The position numbers and the translations under genes are program-made. The notes under the pieces were generated by a model. It searched no databases. It had not been told where the DNA came from and saw only the letters and a list, made by a program, of their open reading frames with translations. Of a DNA stretch of 64,000 nucleotides, positions 1 through 8,475 are shown in pieces (within the stretch, counting starts at the first letter, position 1; every line of letters starts with the position of its first letter). The DNA comes from Desulfurobacterium sp. TC5-1 (lineage in GTDB: Bacteria > Aquificota > Aquificia > Desulfurobacteriales > Desulfurobacteriaceae), in the NCBI RefSeq assembly GCF_000421485.1, contig NZ_ATXC01000001.1, positions 1,171,087 through 1,235,086 of the forward strand. The letters run 5' to 3'.

Positions 1-604
1 CTTCATCGGAAAGGAAATACTTAACAGGAATACCGCTAACCGTTGTATATCTTCTAAGAGGAACCATGTCGTCACCATGGCTTCCTATAACAAAAGCCCT
101 TATGTTTTCAACGGATATTCCTGTCTTTTCCGAAAGGAAATAAGCAAAACGGGCAGCGTCAAGAGCTCCAGCCATTCCCATAACTCTGTGAGACGGAAAT
201 CCTGATACTTTGAGTGCCGTATATGTCATAGCATCAAGAGGATTCGTAACAACGATAATGAACGCTTCTGGAGAGTACTTTTTAATCTGTTCCGTTACAC
301 TCTTAACAACCTCAAAGTTTTTAAAAAGAAGGTCATCCCTGCTCATACCTGGCTTTCTTGGAAAACCGGCCGTTATTACGACAAGGTCAGAATTTGCAGT
401 ATCTTCGTAATTTCCAGTTCCTATAACTCTTGAGTTAAAGCCTAAAATCGGAGAAGCCTCCATAATATCAAGAGCTTTTCCTTTTGCAATTCCTTCATCG
501 ATGTCAATAAGATACACATCGGCAACTTCTCTCCTGGCAAGAAGAAGTGCAAGAGTAGCACCTATGTTTCCGGCTCCAACTATTGTTATTTTTTTTCTTT
601 CCAA
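1..604 (-). CDS. mdh: Malate dehydrogenase (LDH-like type), 3' end outside window
   Basis: Interconverts malate and oxaloacetate with NAD(H) in the cytoplasm, part of the (possibly reductive) TCA cycle. About 201 N-terminal residues are visible. They start with a Rossmann motif (VGAGNIGATLA), then the substrate loop RKPGMSRDDL, whose Arg favours malate over lactate, then the catalytic-His segment GSHGDDMVP. The start is a TTG at 604 behind a strong AGGAGG; no nearby ATG fits. It lies downstream of lspA on the same strand. The C-terminal part is beyond base 1. Malate rather than lactate specificity is inferred from the loop. Confidence 0.9.
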   Translation of the reverse strand, partial: MERKKITIVGAGNIGATLALLLARREVADVYLIDIDEGIAKGKALDIMEASPILGFNSRVIGTGNYEDTANSDLVVITAGFPRKPGMSRDDLLFKNFEVVKSVTEQIKKYSPEAFIIVVTNPLDAMTYTALKVSGFPSHRVMGMAGALDAARFAYFLSEKTGISVENIRAFVIGSHGDDMVPLRRYTTVSGIPVKYFLSDE

Positions 605-666
605 TTTTCGCCTCCTGAAAGTGGAATTTATGAAACGGAAGGGATAGTTATTTTATCACATCAGAA

Positions 667-1128
667 CTAAGCCTCTTCTTTCCCAGACACATTAAGAATC
701 AACATAACCGTTCCTATAAAGACAGCAATATCGGCAACATTGAAAGCAGGCCAGTGATACTTCCCCACGTGAAAGTCAAGAAAATCCACGACCGTTCCGT
801 AGATAATTCTATCATAGAGATTACCAAGTGCACCGCCAAGAATAAGAGACAAAGAAATTTTTAAATACAGAGGATACTCTTTTTTTGTCAAAAGAAGATA
901 AATTAGAGCCACTACAATAACAGCCGGAAAAGCGATAAGCATCAAAAATCTGCCAGCACCCGTTGACGATGAAAAAATACTAAAAGCGGCGCCTTTGTTC
1001 TCCGCAAATACAAGGCTAAAAAAATCAGGAATAACAGTAACAACCTTCCCTTTCAAAAATCTCATAGCGAATATTTTGGTTATCCTATCAATAATAAAAA
1101 CTGCACTAACAACCAAAAAAGGGATCAA
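667..1128 (-). CDS. lspA: Lipoprotein signal peptidase II
   Basis: Inner-membrane aspartyl protease that removes signal peptides from diacylglyceryl-modified prolipoproteins. At 153 residues it has the usual family length and four hydrophobic segments. Family signatures are NKGAAFSIF (about 44-52), GGALGNLYDR with catalytic Asp106, and FNVADIAVFIG with catalytic Asp133. The start lies 4 bp after the stop of the upstream CPBP-like membrane gene, so the two are probably co-transcribed and mdh may follow in the same unit. Predicted lipoproteins elsewhere in the window (47167 and perhaps 41012) would be substrates. Confidence 0.95.
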   Translation of the reverse strand: MIPFLVVSAVFIIDRITKIFAMRFLKGKVVTVIPDFFSLVFAENKGAAFSIFSSSTGAGRFLMLIAFPAVIVVALIYLLLTKKEYPLYLKISLSLILGGALGNLYDRIIYGTVVDFLDFHVGKYHWPAFNVADIAVFIGTVMLILNVSGKEEA

Positions 1129-1131
1129 ACA

Positions 1132-1635
1132 TCACCTCCATATACCTGAAAATCTACTGAGAAAAAATCCAAGATGAAAAAGAAAGGGTGCAATGATTGA
1201 ACCGCTTTCCTCGTAAAGAATACCACAAACAATAGAAATGAAAAAATAAGAAACGGAACACAGGTTCCTTGAAATTGACAAAAAAACAAGAAAATAAAGA
1301 AAACTGGAAATAAGGTTCAACCTTGACACTCTCCAGAAGATATATTCATTTTCAAAGACAGAGTAGAAAAATCCTTTAAAGAAAAATTCCTGAGAAAAAG
1401 CATCAATAACCGCTACGGGAAGATAAATCCAGCTCGCAAATGGGAGAAAAATAAGGAACGAGAGACCATAAACAAATCCCTTTTTAAAGTTTTTAAATCC
1501 CAGTTCTTCAAACCGCTTTTTGTAAATCAGAACAGGAACAGCAACAAGACAGATAACGTTAACAAGAGGCTCTAAAAGCGGATAAAGCGTAACGGACAAT
1601 CCTTCCCCTACAAAAAAGGCGAAGTAAGGCTTCAT
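1132..1635 (-). CDS. CPBP-family (Abi-like) intramembrane protease-like protein
   Basis: A 167-residue, strongly hydrophobic protein with several membrane segments. The segment SQEFFFKGFFYSVF (about 80-95) resembles the EExxxR motif of CPBP/CAAX proteases but reads QE rather than EE. The segment GILYEESGSIIAPFLFHLGFF resembles the second motif with its His. The start is ATG 1635, behind AAAGGTG; the reading frame is open further upstream, but that part is not protein-like and runs into purS. It sits directly before lspA. Proteolytic activity is uncertain because the first motif is degenerate. Confidence 0.7.
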   Translation of the reverse strand: MKPYFAFFVGEGLSVTLYPLLEPLVNVICLVAVPVLIYKKRFEELGFKNFKKGFVYGLSFLIFLPFASWIYLPVAVIDAFSQEFFFKGFFYSVFENEYIFWRVSRLNLISSFLYFLVFLSISRNLCSVSYFFISIVCGILYEESGSIIAPFLFHLGFFLSRFSGIWR

Positions 1636-1725
1636 AAACTGACACCTTTCACACCGCTTCAAAAACACGACAAACCTTCCATGTGATAAAATTTTCACTA
1701 AAATTATGCAACAGAGGTGATAGAA

Positions 1726-1980
1726 ATGGCAAATTACAGTGTTAAGGTTTTCATATCTTATAGAGAGGGCATCCTTGACCCTCAAGGTGTTGCAGTGGAG
1801 AAGGCAGCTCACAGCCTCGGTTTCGAAAAGGTAAAAAACGTCCGCGTTGGAAAATACATCACACTGGAAATAGAAGCTAACTCAAAAGAGGAAGTGGAGC
1901 AGGAAATAAGAGAAATGGCAAAGAGATTTTTAGTAAACCCTGTAATTGAAGAGTACACTTTTGAAATCTCAGAAAAATAA
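1726..1980 (+). CDS. purS: Phosphoribosylformylglycinamidine synthase subunit PurS
   Basis: Small subunit of the three-part FGAM synthase (PurS/PurQ/PurL) of purine synthesis; it bridges the glutaminase and synthetase subunits. The 84-residue protein has the typical pattern: VFISYREGILDPQG, then VGKYITLEIEA. I choose ATG 1726, 5 nt after a GAGGTGAT ribosome-binding site; an in-frame GTG at 1717 is part of that site. It is followed 12 bp later by purQ. PurL is not in the window. The divergent CPBP gene shares the upstream region. Confidence 0.93.
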   Translation: MANYSVKVFISYREGILDPQGVAVEKAAHSLGFEKVKNVRVGKYITLEIEANSKEEVEQEIREMAKRFLVNPVIEEYTFEISEK

Positions 1981-1992
1981 CAGAGGTTAAAG

Positions 1993-2688
1993 ATGAAATT
2001 TGGCATACCAGTTTACCCGGGAAGCAACTGCGACAAAGATATAGGATGGGTTGTAGAGAAAGTTTTAGGCAAAGAGGTAAAGTACCTCTGGCATGAAGAA
2101 AGGAATCTTTCCGACATCGATTGCATAATAGTCCCGGGTGGATTCTCCTATGGCGACTACTTAAGAGCCGGTGCAATGGCAAAACTTTCTCCAATATCAG
2201 AAGCAATATGTGAGTTTGCCGAAAAAGGTGGCCTTGTAATGGGCATCTGTAACGGCTTTCAGATACTTCTTGAGATGGGACTCCTTCCGGGAGCAATGAT
2301 GCCCAACAAAAGCCTCTCCTTTATCTGTAAATTTGTTTACCTGAAAGTAGAAAACAACGAAACACCCTTCACTTCGTTGTACAAAAAGGGTGAAGTCGTA
2401 AGAATACCAATCGCCCACGCAGAGGGAAACTACACCTGCACGCCGGAAATTCTGAAGGAAATCGAAAAGAACGGACAGGTGGTGGTAAGATACTGTTCGC
2501 CGGAAGGAGTGGTAAGCGAAGAGTTCAACCCAAACGGTTCCCTAAACAACATAGCGGGAATATGCAACAAGAAAGGCAACGTGTTCGGCCTTATGCCTCA
2601 CCCCGAAAGGGCATCCGAAGAAGTCCTTGGAAGCACAGATGGATTTAGAATGTTCAAATCCATAGTTGAAACTCTTTTAAAAGCGTGA
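1993..2688 (+). CDS. purQ: Phosphoribosylformylglycinamidine synthase, glutamine amidotransferase subunit
   Basis: Class I glutamine amidotransferase that releases ammonia from glutamine for FGAM synthase. The 231 residues carry the nucleophile elbow VMGICNGFQ with Cys86 and the His/Glu pair in [12 protein letters not shown] near the C terminus, plus [14 protein letters not shown] typical of PurQ. The gene follows purS by 12 bp and precedes a dCMP deaminase by 4 bp, so a nucleotide-synthesis operon is likely. Confidence 0.96.
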   Translation: MKFGIPVYPGSNCDKDIGWVVEKVLGKEVKYLWHEERNLSDIDCIIVPGGFSYGDYLRAGAMAKLSPISEAICEFAEKGGLVMGICNGFQILLEMGLLPGAMMPNKSLSFICKFVYLKVENNETPFTSLYKKGEVVRIPIAHAEGNYTCTPEILKEIEKNGQVVVRYCSPEGVVSEEFNPNGSLNNIAGICNKKGNVFGLMPHPERASEEVLGSTDGFRMFKSIVETLLKA

Positions 2689-2692
2689 GACG

Positions 2693-3199
2693 ATGAAACG
2701 GCCTTCATGGGACGACTACTTTTTATCCATAGCTTACATGGTCTCCAGCCGTTCCACGTGTTTGAGGAGGAAAGTTGGTGCCGTGCTTGTCAAGGACAAA
2801 AGAATAATTGCAACCGGTTACAACGGTGCACCGTCAGGACTGCAGCATCCTGATGAGGTGGGATGCCTTAGAGAAAAGTTAAACGTACCAAGCGGTGAAA
2901 GGCACGAGCTGTGCAGAGGATTACACGCTGAACAGAACGCAATAATACAGGCTGCTCTCCACGGCGTCTCAACCAAAGGTGCCGTTCTTTACTGCACCCA
3001 CTGTCCATGCAGCCTGTGCACAAAGATGTTAATAAATGCAGGTATCAAAAAAATCATATACGTTGAAGGTTATCCGGATTGGCTCGCAGGAGAGATAGCC
3101 CGGGAAGCAGGTCTTGAAGTTGTCCGGATAAAGAAGTTCTTTAAGGTGAAGGTAGAGGAAAATCCAGATGAAAACAATGACAATAGTACTGATAGATGA
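2693..3199 (+). CDS. dCMP deaminase (ComEB-type cytidine/deoxycytidylate deaminase)
   Basis: Zinc enzyme that deaminates dCMP to dUMP, supplying the thymidylate route (thyX lies at 45343). The 168 residues have the zinc/catalytic motif HAEQNAI (His78, Glu80) and PCSLC (Cys106, Cys109), plus the GYNGAPSG nucleotide-binding loop. The start is 4 bp after the purQ stop. The last 32 bp overlap the start of the downstream REC/HD-GYP gene in another frame, suggesting translational coupling. Confidence 0.9.
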   Translation: MKRPSWDDYFLSIAYMVSSRSTCLRRKVGAVLVKDKRIIATGYNGAPSGLQHPDEVGCLREKLNVPSGERHELCRGLHAEQNAIIQAALHGVSTKGAVLYCTHCPCSLCTKMLINAGIKKIIYVEGYPDWLAGEIAREAGLEVVRIKKFFKVKVEENPDENNDNSTDR

Positions 3200-4283
3200 C
3201 CAGCCATTTTTCCTCCTTTTTATGGAAGAGATGATAAAAAAAATTGACTTTCCAATTCCTATAGAAACAAAGTCGTTTCGCAATGCCGAGGATGCTCTTG
3301 ACTTCATAGAAGAAAACAACGTGGATATGATCATATCTGATTACGTAATGCCTGAGATGAACGGGATAGAACTTCTTCAAGAGGTAAGGCAACTTCCGGA
3401 TAAAGAATCTGTAATATTTATTATGGTTACGGCAGAACATGCAAGAAACATAAAGAGAAAGGCCCTTGCTCTCGGGGCTACCGATTTTCTGACAAAACCT
3501 CTGGATAAATTGGAATTCATTCCAAAGGTCAGAAATCTTTTAAGACTGCGCCTCAAAGAGTGTCTCCTAAAAAATAAAGCCCAGCTGTTGAAATATGAAA
3601 TTGACCGCTCACTAAAAGAGATAAAAATGAGAGACCGGGAAATTATCCTGAGACTCTCAATGGCAGCAGAATTTAGAGATGAAATGACCGGACACCACAT
3701 TGAAAGAGTTGCTCTGTACTCACAGTTAATAGCAAAAAACCTTGGCTATAGTGATGCCTTCTGCGAGGATATCTACCTTGCTGCTCCTCTCCACGATATA
3801 GGAAAAATTGCCATACCTGACTGCATTTTAAAGAAAAAGGGTAAACTAACACCGGAAGAAATGGAAATAATGAAAAAACACACGATATACGGTTACAGAC
3901 TCCTTGCAAACAGTAAAGTTAAAGTTCTCGAAATGGCAGCAAGAATTGCCCTTTACCATCATGAAAACTGGGATGGAAGTGGATATCCATACGGACTGAA
4001 AGGGAAGGCAATTCCTGTTGAGGCAAGGATCGTTTCTGTTGCTGACGTGTTTGACGCCCTCGGTGAAGCAAGACCATACAAAAAAGGATGGAATATTCAG
4101 TCCGTTTTCAAATTCATAAAGGAAAACGCAGGTAAAAAATTTGACCCACAAATTGTCAAGGTCTTCCTTTCACTAAAAGATGAAATCCTTAAAATAAAAG
4201 AGCGCTTAACTCCCGATGGTGAAGCCTCCCACTCCCTCTTTAACGACTACATAGACTTCAAGCCACCTCCGATAGCTACTTAG
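3168..4283 (+). CDS. Response regulator with HD-GYP cyclic-di-GMP phosphodiesterase domain
   Basis: 371 residues in two parts. Residues about 4-125 are a receiver domain with acidic pair Asp10/Asp11, phospho-acceptor Asp58 in [13 protein letters not shown], and Lys in FLTKPLDK. After a helical linker, residues about 165-340 are an HD-GYP domain with [21 protein letters not shown] and VADVFDAL. The family hydrolyses cyclic di-GMP. The start ATG 3168 has GAGG 8-9 nt upstream and overlaps the dCMP deaminase gene by 32 bp. It converges on, and overlaps by 8 bp, a stand-alone Hpt gene, a possible phosphodonor. Confidence 0.93.
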   Translation: MKTMTIVLIDDQPFFLLFMEEMIKKIDFPIPIETKSFRNAEDALDFIEENNVDMIISDYVMPEMNGIELLQEVRQLPDKESVIFIMVTAEHARNIKRKALALGATDFLTKPLDKLEFIPKVRNLLRLRLKECLLKNKAQLLKYEIDRSLKEIKMRDREIILRLSMAAEFRDEMTGHHIERVALYSQLIAKNLGYSDAFCEDIYLAAPLHDIGKIAIPDCILKKKGKLTPEEMEIMKKHTIYGYRLLANSKVKVLEMAARIALYHHENWDGSGYPYGLKGKAIPVEARIVSVADVFDALGEARPYKKGWNIQSVFKFIKENAGKKFDPQIVKVFLSLKDEILKIKERLTPDGEASHSLFNDYIDFKPPPIAT

Positions 4284-4620
4284 AAATTGCATCTAAGGCT
4301 TTACTAAGCAAATCTTTTACAATATCTTCAGATGCACCATCAAGAATGGCAAGCTGAACCTTTTTAAAAAGGCTGCCTTCCTCCTGAAGTCCCATATTCC
4401 AGAGTATGCCTTTAATCGTGTGGGCGACGTCGGCAGCTTTCTGCAAATCGCCACCATTTAAAGTATTTATCAGCTCTTCAATATTCTCCCTCAAATTCTC
4501 AACACCGGTGTTTGCTATCACCTCAGAGGTATCTTTATCAAACTCCATTCCTAAAAGGTAATCAAGAGTAGCCTTTCTTATTCTCTCTTCGTCAAGTTTA
4601 GAAAGATCATAGCTATACAT
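4276..4620 (-). CDS. Stand-alone Hpt (histidine phosphotransfer) domain protein
   Basis: A 114-residue, all-helical protein with the Hpt signature VAHTIKGILWNMGL; the phospho-accepting residue is His67. It has no kinase or receiver domain. Such proteins pass phosphoryl groups from a hybrid kinase receiver to a separate response regulator. It overlaps the end of pncA by 8 bp on the same strand (fabD-pncA-hpt) and converges on the REC/HD-GYP gene. The hybrid kinase at 30943-33285, which has a receiver but no Hpt, is a possible upstream partner; this is inference. Confidence 0.85.
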   Translation of the reverse strand: MYSYDLSKLDEERIRKATLDYLLGMEFDKDTSEVIANTGVENLRENIEELINTLNGGDLQKAADVAHTIKGILWNMGLQEEGSLFKKVQLAILDGASEDIVKDLLSKALDAISK

Positions 4621-5197
4621 CTATATCCCCCGCAACGATACTAACCGCACCTTTTTCAAGCATTAACTCAACCGCTCTATCACCATCGTAAGGATTAACG
4701 TTAACTGCTCTAACAGCATCAGAGAGGAGGAAAACCTGATAACCAAGGTTCAATCCACCAAGGACAGTATGCTTAACACAGTAATCTGTTGCAAGACCTC
4801 CTACAAAAATCCTCCTTACTCCCCTCTCTTTCAAAAGGGAATCAAGTATTGTTCCCTGAAAACCGGAATAGGCCTCAAGCTCCGGCCTGTCTCCCTTGTT
4901 TATTATGAAAGCATCCGGCGGAAGCATAAGATCATCGTGAAACTCAGCACCTTTACCGTTTTGAAGACAGTGAACAGGCCACATACCGCCATTTTTCTTG
5001 AAAGATATGTGATTTTCAGGATGCCAGTCCCTCGTCGCAAAGACAGGCAAACCAGCTCCTGAAAACAGCTTTATATAGATGTTTAAAGGTTCAACTACCT
5101 TATCACCATCGGGAACCGGCAAAGCACCGCCAGGACAAAAGTCCTTCTGAACATCAACAACGATTAAAGCATCCCTTCCTGTCAACTTCACCTTCAT
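4613..5197 (-). CDS. pncA: Nicotinamidase
   Basis: Hydrolyses nicotinamide to nicotinate for NAD salvage. The 194 residues follow the E. coli PncA pattern: Asp15 in VVDVQKDFCPGGALPVPDG, metal ligands in DWHPENH (Asp57, His59, His63), catalytic Lys101 in INKG, and nucleophile Cys140 in GLATDYCVKHT. The start ATG 5197 lies just after the fabD stop (5201). The WPVHCLQNGKGAEFH segment also matches nicotinamidases better than isochorismatases. Confidence 0.9.
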   Translation of the reverse strand: MKVKLTGRDALIVVDVQKDFCPGGALPVPDGDKVVEPLNIYIKLFSGAGLPVFATRDWHPENHISFKKNGGMWPVHCLQNGKGAEFHDDLMLPPDAFIINKGDRPELEAYSGFQGTILDSLLKERGVRRIFVGGLATDYCVKHTVLGGLNLGYQVFLLSDAVRAVNVNPYDGDRAVELMLEKGAVSIVAGDIDV

Positions 5198-5200
5198 CTT

Positions 5201-6127
5201 CTACCCTTCAAGAAGCTTTTCAATATCCTTCGGCTTCTCAACATTAACAACCTTTATGTTCCTCGTTATTCGCCTCATCAAACCTTTCAAAACATTTTTC
5301 GGACCTATCTCATAACATAAATCTATACCTTTACTTTCCATATATCTAACATCCTCAACCCATCTGACAGGGGAAAACATCTGTCTATAGAAAGAATCCT
5401 TCAACTCTTCAGGTTCCTTTAACTCCTTTACATCAGCATTGTTAAGGAGCGGAACGGTAAGCGTATTGAACGCCACTTTCTCCATCTCTTCTGCAAGTTT
5501 CTCAGCAGCAGGTTTCATAAGTTCAGAGTGGAAAGGAGCAGAAACGGCAAGCCTTACTATTCTTTTAGCACCTGCCTCTTCAAGCTTAGACTCTGCCTCT
5601 TTTAGCGCTTCTATCTCACCGGAAATAACTGTTTGCTCGGGACTGTTGAAATTTGCCACCTGTACAAATCCTGAAGTTACCGTCTTTAAAATTTCCTCTA
5701 TCTTCTCTGCAGGAAGACCAATAACAGCGGTCATGCCACCTACACCTTCCGGTACAGCCTCCTGCATAAACTCACCTCTCTTTCTAACAAGATAAGCACC
5801 ATCTGTAACAGAAAAACCACCAGCTGCACAACAAGCAGAAAATTCGCCTAAAGAATGTCCGGCCACAAGTTCAGGTTCAACTGAAAATCCGTTCTTCCTT
5901 AAAACTGCAAGCACAGCCATACTAACAGTTAGAATCGCCGGCTGGGCGTTATATGTAAGTGTCAATTCGCTTTCAGAAGACTCAAAACAAAGCTTTGCCA
6001 TATCAATCTTGGCACCCTCAGATGCCATCTCAAAAACTTCACGTGCCTCAGGAAACGTATCGTAAAGCTCTTTTCCCATACCTGCATACTGAGAACCCTG
6101 TCCAGGAAATATAAAGGCAACTCCCAT
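5201..6127 (-). CDS. fabD: Malonyl-CoA:ACP transacylase
   Basis: Loads malonyl groups onto acyl carrier protein for fatty-acid synthesis. At 308 residues it is a standard FabD: FPGQGSQYAGMG at the N terminus, active-site GHSLGEF with Ser92, Arg-containing VRKRGEFMQ, and catalytic His in SAPFHSELM. The start ATG 6127 is preceded by AGGAGG. It heads a leftward unit with pncA and hpt. Its upstream region carries tandem copies of a 10-bp AT-rich repeat (6144-6173). No other fab genes are nearby. Confidence 0.96.
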   Translation of the reverse strand: MGVAFIFPGQGSQYAGMGKELYDTFPEAREVFEMASEGAKIDMAKLCFESSESELTLTYNAQPAILTVSMAVLAVLRKNGFSVEPELVAGHSLGEFSACCAAGGFSVTDGAYLVRKRGEFMQEAVPEGVGGMTAVIGLPAEKIEEILKTVTSGFVQVANFNSPEQTVISGEIEALKEAESKLEEAGAKRIVRLAVSAPFHSELMKPAAEKLAEEMEKVAFNTLTVPLLNNADVKELKEPEELKDSFYRQMFSPVRWVEDVRYMESKGIDLCYEIGPKNVLKGLMRRITRNIKVVNVEKPKDIEKLLEG

Positions 6128-6143
6128 AAATAACCTCCTGCAA

Positions 6144-6173
6144 GTTTATAAATGTTTATAAATAAAGTTTATC
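6144..6173. repeat. Tandem 10-bp AT-rich repeat upstream of fabD
   Basis: GTTTATAAAT occurs twice head to tail (6144-6153, 6154-6163), and GTTTATC follows three bases later (6167-6173). The repeat begins 17 bp upstream of the fabD start, where a transcription-factor operator or promoter of this leftward gene would be expected. A shorter look-alike (GTTTATAAA) lies upstream of the ABC ATPase gene near 7291. A regulatory role is a guess; AT-rich promoter sequence is the simple alternative. Confidence 0.4.
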
Positions 6174-6434
6174 ATTTGTCTGCCTGCTTTAAATACAAAA
6201 GAGAAGAAGTGTGGATTTATAACTCAGCAAACCAAAAGTGCACTGTTAAAGATCAGAAAGAAAAACATTAATCCGGTAAAAGCCTCTCACAGATAGAGGC
6301 AACCTCAAACAGACTTAGAACAATTATCCGGTGTCATCAATTCTATGAACCTCAATATGGCTATCGCTGAGAAGCTTTAGGGTTATACTGGAAAATATAG
6401 GAGTGCCCGCCATGTATTAAACTCGTACATCCAC
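6174..6434. other. Gene-free stretch between fabD and tRNA-fMet
   Basis: Together with the flanking repeat and promoter this is the only gene-free interval above 300 bp. I see no convincing gene, RNA or repeat. The longest hint is a leftward mini-ORF of 29 codons (ATG near 6414, containing LKLLSDSHIEVHRIDDTG) without a clear ribosome-binding site. It could be a decayed gene end or chance. Confidence 0.4.
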
Positions 6435-6464
6435 TTGACACCCGGAACCAGATGTCTATATTAT
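6435..6464 (+). promoter_or_regulatory. Sigma-70-type promoter for tRNA-fMet
   Basis: A perfect -35 box TTGACA (6435-6440) is followed by an AT-rich -10 region (TATATTATA, 6457-6465) at 16-18 bp spacing. The tRNA 5' end (6477) is about 12 bp downstream. Confidence 0.7.
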
Positions 6465-6476
6465 ACACTGCACTGA

Positions 6477-6553
<77 letters not shown>

Positions 6554-6558
6554 ATTTT

Positions 6559-7263
6559 TCACAACCTTGGAATAGCATCTAAAAGTTCTTTCGTATAATC
6601 TTTCCCTGGATTTTCAAAAATCTCTTCAAGTGTTCCCTCTTCAACAATTTCACCGTCTTTCATAACCATAATCCGATCACAGATATACTTTGTCGTTAAA
6701 AGATCATGAGTAATGAAGAGCATAGAAAGTCCAAAATTCTCCTTTAGCTCTCTAAGCGTTTTTAAAACCCACATTTTAAGCGTAACATCAAGCATTGAAA
6801 TCGGTTCATCTGCAATTATCAGATCAGGTGAAACCAGGAGCGACCTTATGATAATGACTCTCTGTCTCTGACCACCTGAGAGCTCAGAAGGTTTTTTAAC
6901 CGAAAGCCTATCATAGTTAAGGTTAAAACTAACAAAAAGTTCTCTTATCTTTTCTTCGTCAGGTAGAATGTCAAGAAGTTGCCTCCTGACAGAGAGATAA
7001 GGATGTAGAGAAGCAAGAGGATCCTGAAACATGCATGACATGGTCTTTCCACTAAACTCTATCTCTCCTTCATAAGGAACAAGCCCTAAAATTGCCCTCC
7101 CAACAGTCGTTTTACCTGAACCACTCTGACCAACTATACCTAAAACTTCTCCCCTTCTCAGCGAAAACGACACGCCTTTAACGGCGTGAAAAACTTCCGA
7201 GCTAAATATTCCCCTATTTTCAAAGGTAACTGACAGGTTTTCAACACGAAGAAGCGTATCCAT
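6559..7263 (-). CDS. ABC transporter ATP-binding protein, oligopeptide/dipeptide (DppF/OppF) type, orphan
   Basis: 234 residues with Walker A GQSGSGKTT, Q-loop CMFQDPLASLHPYLSV, signature LSGGQRQRV, Walker B LIIADEPIS and H-loop LFITHDL. The DPLASLHP Q-loop is typical of peptide/nickel importer ATPases. It is shorter than most OppF/DppF proteins and lacks their C-terminal extension. The start ATG 7263 has GGAGG upstream. No permease, binding protein or partner ATPase is adjacent, so the substrate cannot be told. Confidence 0.85.
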   Translation of the reverse strand: MDTLLRVENLSVTFENRGIFSSEVFHAVKGVSFSLRRGEVLGIVGQSGSGKTTVGRAILGLVPYEGEIEFSGKTMSCMFQDPLASLHPYLSVRRQLLDILPDEEKIRELFVSFNLNYDRLSVKKPSELSGGQRQRVIIIRSLLVSPDLIIADEPISMLDVTLKMWVLKTLRELKENFGLSMLFITHDLLTTKYICDRIMVMKDGEIVEEGTLEEIFENPGKDYTKELLDAIPRL

Positions 7264-7372
7264 CTGAACCTCCGTTCACACTACAGAACAAGTTTATAAA
7301 AAGTTTTCCGTTTGAGCAATCGGAAAGAAAAATGATATTCTTTAAGCACCACAAATTTTAAGAGGTACTTTG

Positions 7373-8428
7373 ATGCTCCGTCAGGTTAAAAGAGTTGTTG
7401 TAAAGGTTGGAAGTCAACTGTTAGCAGAACAAAACGGACTTAACAGGAACTTCATTGCGAAAATAGCAGAAGAGCTCTCCATTCTTAAAAAAGAGGGGAA
7501 AGAGGTTATCCTGGTAAGCTCTGGTGCCGTCCTTGCCGGAATAAAAGTTTTAAACCTTTCAAGGAAGCCCAAGTCTCTCCAGGAAAAGCAGGCACTTTCA
7601 GCAGTTGGACAGCCGTACCTGATGGCAGCATACACAGAAGCCTTTAAAAAGCACGGATACAACATAGCGCAGGTTCTACTGACGGCGGAAGACCTGCGCT
7701 CAAAAAGGCGGTTTACCCACGCAAAAGATACGTTCCACGCCCTGTCTAAACTTAACGTCATACCAGTAGTAAACGAAAACGATACCGTTTCCGTTGAAGA
7801 GATAAAAATCGGAGACAACGATAACCTTGCCGCCCACGTATCTGTCGTCGTTGAAGCAGACCTCCTGATAATGTTAACAACAACAGACGGCATATTTGAC
7901 AGGGATCCAAACACCTTTCCTGATGCAAAAAAGATAGATATTGTAAATGACATAAGTGAACTTCAGCTTACCTGCGACTTTTCCGGAAAGAGCTCTTTCG
8001 GAACGGGCGGCATGTGGACGAAAGTTGAAGCCGCCTTCAAAGCAGCAAGAAAAGGGATACCTGTCATCATAGCCAACGGAAGGGAAGAGAAAATAACGGT
8101 AAGAATCCTGAAAGGAGAAAAAAGAGGTACGCTCTTCCTACCTAAAAAGGAACTTAAAGCAAAAGCGTACAGAATTCTCTACCTTGAGAAACCAAAGGGG
8201 AAATTGATAATAGACAGAGGGGCTGCCGAAGCCGTAATTAACAAAGGGAAAAGCCTTCTACCTAAAGGTGTAAAAAGAATAGAAGGAACGTTTGAAAAAG
8301 GCGATGTTGTTGAAGTTTTAGACGTAAACGGGAAGACCCTTTTCAAAGGTATCGTCAGGTGCAGCAGCAGAGAACTTTACTCCTTCGACAAGGAGTGCAT
8401 TCATAGAGACGACATGGTTTTCTTATAG
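7373..8428 (+). CDS. proB: Glutamate 5-kinase
   Basis: First step of proline synthesis: phosphorylates glutamate to glutamyl-5-phosphate. The protein has 351 residues with an amino-acid kinase domain (KVGSQLL, SSGAVLAG, PVVNENDTVS, TDGIFDRDPN, FGTGGMWTKVEAA) and a C-terminal PUA domain (about 270-351). I choose ATG 7373, 7 nt after GAGG, over a TTG at 7370. ProA is not adjacent. A hairpin with a T-run follows the stop. Confidence 0.94.
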   Translation: MLRQVKRVVVKVGSQLLAEQNGLNRNFIAKIAEELSILKKEGKEVILVSSGAVLAGIKVLNLSRKPKSLQEKQALSAVGQPYLMAAYTEAFKKHGYNIAQVLLTAEDLRSKRRFTHAKDTFHALSKLNVIPVVNENDTVSVEEIKIGDNDNLAAHVSVVVEADLLIMLTTTDGIFDRDPNTFPDAKKIDIVNDISELQLTCDFSGKSSFGTGGMWTKVEAAFKAARKGIPVIIANGREEKITVRILKGEKRGTLFLPKKELKAKAYRILYLEKPKGKLIIDRGAAEAVINKGKSLLPKGVKRIEGTFEKGDVVEVLDVNGKTLFKGIVRCSSRELYSFDKECIHRDDMVFL

Positions 8429-8444
8429 TTGCCCATTTAAACGG

Positions 8445-8475
8445 CCGCATAAAGCAGGCGCTTCATGCGGTTTTT
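8445..8475 (+). terminator. Intrinsic terminator after proB
   Basis: An inverted repeat (CCGCAT ... ATGCGG, 8445-8470, with inner AAGC/GCTT pairing) is followed by TTTTT. It overlaps the 3' end of the convergent flavodiiron gene. Confidence 0.75.

Noticed and set aside
210-410. Rightward 66-codon frame
   Set aside because: It is antisense to mdh, which has family motifs across the same bases.
1636-1812. Longer CPBP protein starting at 1812
   Set aside because: The extension overlaps purS on the other strand and is not protein-like; ATG 1635 has a ribosome-binding site.
6328-6414. 29-codon leftward mini-ORF
   Set aside because: No clear ribosome-binding site and no recognisable family; kept only as a hint of a decayed gene.
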